Below, one piece after another: positions 1 through 6,035 of a stretch of DNA of 6,567 nt (position 1 is the stretch's first letter; the number at the start of each line of letters is the position of its first letter). The notes under the pieces were generated by a model. The model was not told where the DNA came from. It did not search any database and saw nothing but the letters and a program-made list of their open reading frames with translations. A program made the translations under genes and the position numbers. The stretch spans positions 1-6,567 of the forward strand of contig RFNE01000351.1 in NCBI GenBank assembly GCA_009927375.1, in the 5' to 3' direction. This stretch comes from Actinomycetota bacterium (GTDB lineage Bacteria; Actinomycetota; Acidimicrobiia; Acidimicrobiales; Ilumatobacteraceae).

Positions 1-126
1 GGGCGTGTCGTGCTGAAGGGCAACGGTGCCACTCGCGTATCGACGCACGACCATTCCGGCTGTCGCGAGACCAGTCGCGAGCGATGATGCAATTGCGTCA
101 TCGTCTTCAATCAATACGACATCCAC
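1..126 (-). CDS. Response regulator, N-terminal receiver-domain fragment (runs off the left edge)
   Basis: Reading leftward from GTG at 126-124 there are 42 open codons to the window edge with no stop. The product begins VDVVLIEDDDAIASSLATGL, the usual first beta strand, acidic metal-binding pocket (E7, D8, D9) and first helix of a CheY-like receiver domain. The phosphorylated Asp (expected near residue 50) and the output domain lie outside the window, so the subfamily cannot be read; the 'EDDxAI' style is common in OmpR/PhoB regulators. The start is uncertain: GGAGGA (132-127 on the minus strand) abuts the GTG, which is too close for normal use. An ATG at 122-120 has ideal spacing but is out of frame by one base, so a missing base in the first codons is possible. 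The gene is divergent from the plus-strand redox operon and is its likely regulator, probably with a sensor kinase further left (inference). Confidence 0.85.
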   Translation of the reverse strand, partial: MDVVLIEDDDAIASSLATGLATAGMVVRRYASGTVALQHDTP

Positions 127-248
127 TCCTCCATTGTCGTCTCCGCAGTACCCAATCGTCGCGAGGGGCGCCCGGGACCAGAAGATTTGGATGAATCTTG
201 GATCTTCTCTGGGAACGCCTTTACCGGGCCATCCCTACGGTGGTGCTC
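127..248. promoter_or_regulatory. Divergent intergenic region between response regulator and redox operon
   Basis: This 122-bp spacer must hold promoters for both the leftward regulator and the rightward operon. No convincing -35/-10 pair stands out on either strand. The recognisable structure is the repeat cluster at 180-208. A weak purine-rich GGTGG (239-243) sits 5 bases before the ATG at 249. Confidence 0.5.
180..208. promoter_or_regulatory. Candidate response-regulator operator: TTGGAT direct repeats inside an inverted repeat
   Basis: Two perfect TTGGAT hexamers lie at 187-192 and 198-203, start-to-start 11 bp, about one helical turn. A degenerate third copy, CTGGGA, follows in phase at 209-214. 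The pair is flanked by a 7-bp inverted repeat, AGAAGAT (180-186) and ATCTTCT (202-208). Tandem direct repeats with 11-bp phasing are the known binding pattern of OmpR/PhoB-family regulators, and a receiver-domain gene starts 54 bp to the left. The site lies 45 bp upstream of the operon's first ATG. That it is the operator is inference; a hexamer pair in 122 bp could arise by chance. Confidence 0.4.
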
Positions 249-868
249 ATGAAAACCTCCCTCGCCACCACCATCTCCGTCGTTGGCGTCCTCGCCGCCG
301 GCGGAGTCGCACTCGCCGTGAACTCCTCGGTCCTCGACTCCGCGACGATGACCGCCGAAAACGCTCCCGCATTGCAAGCCGAAGTGCTCCCTAGCCAATA
401 CCGATTTCGCCGTGAGCCCCGGTTCAGAGGGAACGCTTAGCGCACAAGGCGAGCGTGGACGCTGCTTCACCGACGACCTCGGTCGTGGCTGCCCAGCCGA
501 CGGAAACGACGGTCCCCATGTCGACAGAAACGACCGTTCCTGCAGTGTCGAAGTCGGCATACAACATCGAAGGTTTCGGTGTCGTCACGCTGGCACAAAG
601 CTCGGGTTCTCTGACCGTCGTCTCGGTGGCACCTATTGCAACCGTCAAATACACGACGAAGCAGGAGTCCCCGACACGCGTTGAAGTCGTGTTCATCTCC
701 AGCGCAGGCGTGACCATCAAGTTTCATGCCGACGTCATCGATGGTCGAATCGTCACCTCGGTGATGAATGAGCCTGCACCGCGCATCGGATCACGCCGCA
801 AGCACGAGGACGATCACGACGGTGACCACGACGAAGACCACGAATCGGGTGAACACGATGACGACTAA
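249..868 (+). CDS. Unrecognised exported protein with His/Asp/Glu-rich C-terminal tail (frame broken at about 390-450)
   Basis: ATG at 249 opens a classic signal peptide: MKTS, then a hydrophobic core (SVVGVLAAGGVALAV) to about residue 24. After a frame break the second half is open from at least 416 to TAA at 868. It contains an Ala/Thr/Ser/Pro linker with two TETTVP copies, then a compact beta-rich stretch (YNIEGFGVVTLAQSSGSLTV onward), and a 21-residue tail with five His at near-regular four-residue spacing, nine Asp and four Glu. The tail could bind divalent or ferric metal (inference). I do not recognise a named family. The repair is not unique: one added base near 435-440 joins the frames, but two removed bases (near 392 and 448) give a less Arg-rich, more export-like sequence. 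Repaired length is about 206 residues. First gene of the operon; overlaps the next gene by 11 bp. Confidence 0.65.
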
Positions 869-1255
869 TCGCGTCCGTCGCGACAAGCACCCAGCCCGCT
901 CGCGCGGATCCTTTCGACGGGAATCGCACTGAGTGCAACCTTCGGTCTGACGTCGGCATACGCGATTGCCGCTCGCGCCGAGCAACCGCAGGATCCCAAC
1001 GTTGCTCCACCGCAAGGCACTCCGACCGATTCGATGCAATCACTGGCGACGTCTCCACTCGTTGCGCCCTCTACTCCGACACCGGCAGTGCCGGTGACGA
1101 CTGCACCGTTTGCTCAGGCACCGATCGCCACGACCGCGCCAACGGTCGCTGCTGCAACGGCAGCTCCTGAAACGGTTCCGCCGGTGACGGTGACGATTCC
1201 GATACAGGTCGTTCAGCCCGTGTGGACGCCCCCCAAGACCAGCGGATCGAACTGA
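858..1255 (+). CDS. Small exported/membrane-anchored Ala/Thr/Pro-rich protein, function unknown (frameshift near 900)
   Basis: ATG at 858 lies inside the end of the previous gene (ATGACGACTAA), suggesting translational coupling. The start reads MTTNRVRRDKHPARS, a basic n-region. The frame then breaks in CGCTCGCGCGG (897-907); adding one G after TCG continues as ARILSTGIALSATFGL, a hydrophobic signal or anchor segment. The rest (about residues 40-132) is low complexity, dominated by Ala, Thr, Pro and Val, and ends KTSGSN before TGA at 1253-1255. Repaired length is 132 residues. There are no cysteines in the mature part, no recognised domain, and no FMN-attachment motif of the [S/T]GA[S/T] kind. 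Position between an exported protein and apbE suggests an envelope role, perhaps a spacer or tether (inference). Downstream apbE begins 6 bp after the stop. Confidence 0.65.
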
Positions 1256-1261
1256 CCGCAC

Positions 1262-2168
1262 GTGGAGACTCTCACCCAAGTCGTCTTCCCCGCAATGGGC
1301 AACACCGTCAACCTCACGGTGATTGGTCAAGACGAGCTTGTCTCATACGCCCGGCATCGACTCAATGAATTGGAGCAACGCTGGAGCAGGTTCATCTCCT
1401 CGAGCGACGTCTCGCGGTTGAACCGAGCAGATGGACGACCGACGCCTGTCCACGCCGACACACTCCTGCTCATTCGATATCTCGTTGACGCGCAACGCGT
1501 GTCGAACGGTCTGTTCGACCCAACGCTGGCCCCGGCGCTCAATCAATCTGGATACGCAATGTCACGGGTCGACAGCAGACATCGTTGCGAGCTTTCGGCA
1601 GATGCCTATTCAGGCGTCGATCCTCGACTACGACAATCGATGAACGATTCGGCGCAGTGCACTCCCATTCGGTGCAACATTGGATCCGGGTGGCCTGGGC
1701 AAAGGACTCGCCGCAGACGTCGTGGCGCGAGAACTCATGGATCGCGACGCAACCGGCGTGTGTCTGAGCATCGGCGGCGACATCCGCTGCATGGGAGTTG
1801 GACCAATAGACGGGTGCTGGACGATCGAGATCGCAGACCCGTCGGACACGTCTTTGGGAATTGGCTCAGTTCGCCTTCGCGATGGCGCCATCGCAACGTC
1901 GAGTGTCGGTGCAAAACGGTGGCACGACGGCGAAGTTGAGCGCCACCACGTGTTCGACCCGGCAACGGGAACATCACTTGCGGTTTCGACTGACACGATC
2001 GTGCAGTCCAGTGTGATTGCCGCGGAAGCCGTGTGGGCCGAAGTGTTCGCGACGATGTCGCTCGTCGGTCAGCGTTCAACATTCAGCGAAGATCTGGCCT
2101 GCCTCGTCGTGCGTGGCAATGGTGCAATCGATACAAACGACAAGTGGGCGGAATTCACCAATGAATAG
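1262..2168 (+). CDS. apbE: FAD:protein FMN transferase, ApbE family (two frameshifts, about 1635 and 1661)
   Basis: ApbE transfers FMN from FAD to a Ser/Thr of extracytosolic proteins, using Mg2+. GTG at 1262 is chosen because it gives the usual short N-terminus before FPAMGNTV (residues 9-16). Family landmarks follow in order: RWSRF (40-44), DVSRLN (49-54), LFDPTLAPAL (84-93), LDPGGLGKG (141-149), SIGGDI (170-174), DGAIATSS (about 208-215), HHVFDPATG (229-237). The reading frame changes twice. Adding an A in the AA at 1634-1635 and a C beside 1661 gives IDERFGAVHLPFGATLDPGG, matching the family's I-D-x-x-x-G-x-V-x-L-P-x-G-x-x-x-D-P-G-G spacing. Repaired length is 302 residues. The C-terminal metal motif reads AEVFAT (260-265), with Glu where ApbE usually has Asp. 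No lipobox or clear signal peptide is seen. The last 8 bp overlap the cytochrome gene. Confidence 0.88.
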
Positions 2169-2771
2169 TCAGTTCTGGTGGCACATGGCCCGCGCGTCGG
2201 GCATCGTGACGTGGGGATTTCTGATGGCGAGTGCACTATGGGGCATCTTGTTGGCCACTCGAGTGCTCAAGCCCTACGACCGACCGGCTTGGTTGCTCGA
2301 TCTCCATTCATGGCTCGGCACCATCACCATTTTCGGAACCGCACTGCACCTCGCCTCGCTCGTCGGCGACACCTATGTGCACTTCGGAACAGCCGATCTG
2401 TTCGTCCCGTTTGCCTCGTCATGGAAGCCGCTCGCAGTGGCGTGGGGAATCATCGGGATGTACCTGCTCATTGCGGTGCAGGGCTCGAGCTGGCTGATGA
2501 AGAAACTTCCGAAGAAGCTCTGGCGTCGATCCATCTCTTGAGCTATGGCCTGTTTGCCACCGTTTCGGTCCATGCGTTCACGGCTGGAACCGACCGCGCG
2601 AACCATTTCTTCCAAGCGTTCGGCGTCGCCATCATCACCGTGATGGTCGGAGCAACTTCGATTCGCGTGCTGTACGCCGGCAAACCGCGCACCCGTCAGG
2701 TCATCGGCTCCGACGCGCGCGCAGCTTCAGCAACGAAAAGCGCGCTACCGCCACCACAAGTGCGGCAATGA
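2161..2771 (+). CDS. Ferric-reductase-like transmembrane cytochrome b protein (frameshift near 2529)
   Basis: The product is an integral membrane protein of the ferric reductase-like transmembrane domain family (bis-heme, electron transfer across the membrane). ATG at 2161 overlaps the apbE stop (ATGAATAG). Hydrophobic helices lie at about residues 12-33, 50-68, 90-108, 125-141 and 152-171. Paired histidines are H49/H63 (DLHSW, ALHLAS; 13 residues between) and H125/H138 (RIHLL, SVHAF; 12 between), as expected for two stacked b hemes. At CGTCGATCC (2524-2532) one A is missing; restoring it turns LWRRSIS-stop into LWRRIHLLSYGLF and carries the frame to TGA at 2769-2771, giving 203 residues. There is no NAD- or flavin-binding domain, so it needs a partner to donate or accept electrons. 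Pairing with apbE suggests a flavinylated partner (inference). The last 30 or so residues are a weakly conserved-looking tail overlapping dedA on the opposite strand. Confidence 0.85.
2701..2771. other. 71-bp tail-to-tail overlap of the cytochrome gene and dedA
   Basis: After repair, the plus-strand cytochrome gene ends at 2771 and the minus-strand dedA gene ends at 2701, so 71 bp encode both C-termini in opposite directions. No intergenic terminator hairpin can fit between them, and none is evident nearby. The dedA side encodes a helix end and basic tail; the cytochrome side encodes a disordered Ala/Pro/Arg tail. Confidence 0.65.
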
Positions 2772-3320
2772 CGACCCACTGAAAGATCCCGACGTAATCG
2801 CCGACCCTGTCCCACTGGTCACCAAGGCGGCCCCAGCTCCGATGAGAGCAATGTTCCAGACTGCACTACCGATCGCGGTGAGTAGAGCGAAGCGTGCAAA
2901 GTTCATGCGTCGAAATCCTGCGGGAATCGACACGAGTGATCGGATGAGCGGCACGCATCGTCCGATGAGGACTGCCGCGTTTGACCGACGGTCGAACCAC
3001 TCCTCTGCGCGAACCATGTCGGACTCCTTCACGCCGAACCACTTGCCGAAGCGCACGACGAAGGAATGAATTCGTTCGGGCCCGATCGCCGCGGCGATCG
3101 CGTACAGGATGAGTGCACCGACGACGGATCCGACCGTCGCAGCAAGCACCATGACGACCACCGAGCCGTCGCCCCGACGCGCGACGAAACCGGCGAATGG
3201 GAGCACGATCTCCGAGGGAATCGGTGGAAAGAGGTTCTCGGCAATGACGAGTAGCGCGACACCGAGATAGCCGAGGGACTCGATGACGTCTTGAACCCAG
3301 GTGGCGAGATTGCTCAGCAC
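2701..3320 (-). CDS. DedA-family (SNARE-associated/VTT domain) membrane protein (frameshift at 2822-2823)
   Basis: DedA proteins are inner-membrane proteins linked to lipid-carrier flipping and envelope homeostasis. GTG at 3320 is forced by an in-frame TAG just upstream (3323-3321) and gives the family's usual N-terminus; no good ribosome-binding site is seen. Motifs: ENLFPPIPSE (28-37, acidic residues E28 and E37), the glycine-rich helix VGSVVGALILY (63-73), EEWFDRRSNAAVLIGRCVPLIRSLVSIPAG (from 106, with conserved R121 and R127), and WNIALIGAG (155-163). As given, the frame drifts after ALIGAGAAL. Adding one G to the GG complementary to 2822-2823 continues as GDQWDRVGDYVGIFQWVVIA to a basic end and TGA at 2703-2701, the expected C-terminal helix. 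Repaired length is 206 residues, normal for the family. It starts 18 bp after sdhB and is probably co-transcribed with it. Confidence 0.9.
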
Positions 3321-3338
3321 CTAGACAGTCTTGCCGAT

Positions 3339-4109
3339 CTAGCGACTGAGTTCTTTGCGATTCTTGACCTTGGCCGCGCGATAGTCCTTGTTCATGAGCG
3401 CGATCACGTCGATCGAAATCTCCTTCGGGCACGCGGCCGAACACTCGCCGTGGTTCGTGCACGAGCCGAAGTACTCGTCCATCGTCTCGACCATCGCCTC
3501 GGTGCGCTTGAAACGCTCGGGCTGACCCTGCGGGAGGAAGTTCAGGTGCGAGATCTTGGCCGCGGTGAATAGGTTGGCGGCGCCGTTCGGACATGCAGCG
3601 ACGCACGCTCCGCAACCGATGCACTGCGCGGAGTCCATTGCCGCATCTGCGACCGGCTTGGGAATCGGGATCAGGTTGGCATCTGGTGCTCCACCGGTCG
3701 GCGCGGTGATGAAACCGCCCGCCTCGATGATGCGATCGAAGGCACTGCGGTCAACCATCAGGTCCTTGATCACGGGGAACGCAGTAGCGCGCCACGGCTC
3801 GATGACGATCGTGTCACCACTTGCGAACGAGCGCATGTGCAACTGGCAGGTGGTGGTCGCCTTCTTCGGTCCGTGCGCAACACCGTTGATCATCAGCGAG
3901 CACGTGCCACAAATTCCTTCGCGGCAGTCATGGTCGAACACGACCGCTTCCTTGCCGTCGTTGATCAACCGTTCGTTGAGCACGTCCAACATCTCGAGGA
4001 ATGATGCTTCGTCGCTGATCTCTTCGATCGTGTAGTTCTCGAAGTGGCCGGCGTCCTGCGGGCCCTTCTGACGCCACACCTTGAGGGTGAGATTCTTCAG
4101 GTGGCTCAC
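3339..4109 (-). CDS. sdhB: Succinate dehydrogenase iron-sulfur subunit
   Basis: SdhB carries electrons from the SdhA flavin to the quinone through three Fe-S clusters on the cytoplasmic face. GTG at 4109 is preferred over an upstream in-frame start at 4199: AGGAG (4120-4116) sits 6 bases before it, and the added 30 residues would be translated sdhA sequence. Length is 256 residues. [2Fe-2S]: C62, C67, C70 (DCREGICGTC) and C88. The second domain has C163, C166, C169, C173 (CIGCGACVAAC) and C217, C223, C227 (CTNHGECSAAC). By family precedent C163/C166/C169/C227 bind [4Fe-4S] and C173/C217/C223 bind [3Fe-4S]. All ligands are intact. The uninterrupted frame makes it a useful contrast to its broken neighbours. 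It overlaps sdhA by 4 bp (GTGA). Confidence 0.97.
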   Translation of the reverse strand: MSHLKNLTLKVWRQKGPQDAGHFENYTIEEISDEASFLEMLDVLNERLINDGKEAVVFDHDCREGICGTCSLMINGVAHGPKKATTTCQLHMRSFASGDTIVIEPWRATAFPVIKDLMVDRSAFDRIIEAGGFITAPTGGAPDANLIPIPKPVADAAMDSAQCIGCGACVAACPNGAANLFTAAKISHLNFLPQGQPERFKRTEAMVETMDEYFGSCTNHGECSAACPKEISIDVIALMNKDYRAAKVKNRKELSR

Positions 4110-4120
4110 TTGTAACTCCT
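4106..4120 (-). promoter_or_regulatory. sdhA/sdhB overlap with sdhB ribosome-binding site
   Basis: Minus strand reads AGGAGTTACAAGTGA: the AGGAG is inside the last sdhA codons, and the sdhB GTG and sdhA TGA share four bases. This arrangement decides the sdhB start and favours translational coupling, giving matched amounts of the two hydrophilic subunits. Confidence 0.85.
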
Positions 4121-6024
4121 CGTCGCGAGATGTGCGTTTTCGAACACCAACTCCTCGGTGTGGCGGTTCGGCTTCATCGCATCGCCCGTCCATTCCCATG
4201 CGGCGACATGGCAGAAGTCCTGGTCGTTGCGCTGAGCCTCACCATCTTCGGTCTGGTACTCGGACCGGAAGTGTGCGCCGCAGCTCTCCTCGCGGGTGAG
4301 TGCGTCTTGACACATCGCCATGCCGAGCTGGAAGAAGTCGTCCACGCGGCCAGCCTTCTCGAGCGTCTGGTTCGTCGACTCGAGGTCACCAGTGACGCGC
4401 AGGTCGGTCTTGAACTCTTGGTACAGCGCGGGCAAGTCGGCAAGTGCCTTCTGCAGGCCCTCCCTCGTGCGCTCCATGCCGCAGTAGTCCCAGATGATCT
4501 TGCCGAGTTCGCGATGGAACCAGTCCGGTGAACGCTTGCCATTCGTGGAGAGATAACCCGAGAAGCGGGCCTTGGCTTCGTTCTCTGCTTCCTTGAACGC
4601 GGGATGGTCGGTCGTCGGAATCGATTTGTTCAACAGCGGCGCAAGACCGTTGCTGATCGTGTACGGCAAGACGAAGTAGCCGTCGGCAAGACCTTGCATG
4701 AGCGCCGATGCGCCGAGTCGATTCGCGCCGTGATCAGAGAAGTTGGCTTCACCTGTTGCGTACAGACCGGGGATGGTGGTCTGCAGTTCGTAGTCGACCC
4801 ACACGCCGCCCATCGTGTAGTGCGTCGCCGGGTAGATGCGCATTGGCGTCTTGTACGGATCCTCACCGGCGATCCGCTCGTACATCTCGAACAGGTTGCC
4901 GTAGCGCTCCTCGACGACGTCGCGACCGAGGCGAGCGATCGCAGCGGAGAAATCGAGGTTGACGCCGTTCTTCAGCGGGCCGACGCCATGACCCTTGTCG
5001 ACGAGTCGCTTGGCCGCGCGCGAGGAGATGTCGCGCGGAGCGAGGTTGCCGTACGACGGATAGAGGCGCTCTAGGTAGTAGTCGCGCTCGTCCTCGGGAA
5101 TCTCGTGTGCGGGACGTGAGTCCCCCGCCTTCTTCGGCACCCACACGCGACCGTCGTTGCGCAGCGACTCGCTCATCAACGTGAGCTTGGACTGGAACTC
5201 ATCGCTCTGCGGAATGCAGGTCGGGTGAATCTGGGTGTAACACGGGTTGGCGAACAATGCGCCACGACGATGCGCGCGCCACGTGGCGGTGACGTTGCAG
5301 TTCATCGCGTTCGTCGAAAGGAAGAACACGTTGCCGTAGCCGCCGGTGGCCAACACCACCGCGTGCGCCGCATGCGACTGGATCTCGCCAGTCAACAAGT
5401 CGCGCACGACGATGCCCGCGCAGCGACCATCGACCGTGACGACATCGATGAGTTCGGTGCGATTGAACAGTCGCACTCCGCCGAGACCGATCTGACGAGC
5501 AAGCTGCTGATAGGCACCGAGCAACAACTGCTGTCCGGTTTGACCGCGTGCGTAGAACGTGCGCGAAACCTGGGCACCACCGAAGGAGCGGTTGTCGAGT
5601 AGACCGCCGTACTCACGTGCGAACGGCACACCCTGGGCGACCATCTGGTCGATGATGTTCACGGAAACCTGCGCGAGTCGATGCACGTTTGCCTCACGCG
5701 AGCGGAAGTCTCCACCCTTGATCGTGTCCATGAAGAGTCGGTTCACCGAGTCGCCGTCACCCTGGTAGTTTTCGCGGCATTGATGCCGCCCTGTGCGGCG
5801 ATCGAGTGCGCGCGGCGCGGCGAGTCATGGAACGTGAACGCGTCAACCTGATAACCGAGCTCCGCGAGGGTGGCTGCGGCGGACGCGCCAGCGAGACCGG
5901 TGCCGACGACGATGACCTTGAACTTGCGCTTGTTGTTCGGGTTCACCAACTTGGCATTCGCCTTGTAGGTGTCCCACTTGTCAGCGAGAGGACCAGCAGG
6001 AATCTTGGCGTCGAAAGCGACCAT
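4106..6024 (-). CDS. sdhA: Succinate dehydrogenase flavoprotein subunit (one-base frameshift at 5769-5772)
   Basis: SdhA oxidises succinate to fumarate with covalently bound FAD. ATG at 6024 (rather than the adjacent GTG at 6027) is chosen because AGGAG at 6035-6031 lies 6 bases before it. The N-terminal part has the FAD-binding GTGLAGASAAATLAELGY (41-58) and HSIAAQGGINAAK (73-85), where H73 is the FAD-linking histidine. The frame then breaks at GCGAAAACTACC. A fifth A (four T at 5769-5772 on the plus strand) restores NYQGDGDSVNRLF and continuity with the remaining 546 residues, for 639 in all. Active-site residues are complete: H267 (HPTCIP), R331 (APRDIS), H402 (ATHYTMGG), R436 (GANRLGASAL). 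The 'HPTCIP ... SKLTLMSESLRNDGR' style is that of type-B enzymes working with menaquinone. A real knockout is unlikely given the perfect flanks. Confidence 0.95.
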
Positions 6025-6030
6025 CACACT

Positions 6031-6035
6031 CTCCT
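6031..6035 (-). promoter_or_regulatory. sdhA ribosome-binding site
   Basis: AGGAG on the minus strand overlaps the sdhC stop (TAG, 6036-6034) and is 6 bases from ATG at 6024 but only 3 from GTG at 6027, which selects the ATG. Confidence 0.8.

Noticed and set aside
111..560. 149-codon minus-strand open frame over the spacer and first operon gene
   Set aside because: Its low-complexity product resembles no family, it covers a signal peptide read well on the other strand, and it conflicts with the receiver-domain gene frame.
1641..1643. In-frame TGA in apbE as selenocysteine or read-through
   Set aside because: It is only in frame if the wrong frame is followed; the two-indel repair gives a better family match and removes the stop.
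1262..2771. apbE and the cytochrome gene as true pseudogenes of a decaying operon
   Set aside because: All catalytic and heme residues are intact on both sides of every break, there are no internal stops after repair, and identical damage occurs in sdhA and dedA.
3556..4035. 159-codon plus-strand open frame opposite sdhB
   Set aside because: It is antisense to fully conserved Fe-S coding sequence; long antisense frames are common in GC-rich genes.
4110..4199. Longer N-terminus for sdhB starting at 4199
   Set aside because: The extension is out-of-frame sdhA coding sequence, and the GTG at 4109 has a well-spaced AGGAG and gives normal SdhB length.
5760..5780. Programmed -1 ribosomal frameshifting as an explanation for the sdhA break and the similar breaks elsewhere
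   Set aside because: Each break could formally be fixed by re-reading one base, but no proper slippery heptamer with downstream structure recurs, and SDH is not known to use it. Many independent sites in unrelated genes favour sequence error.
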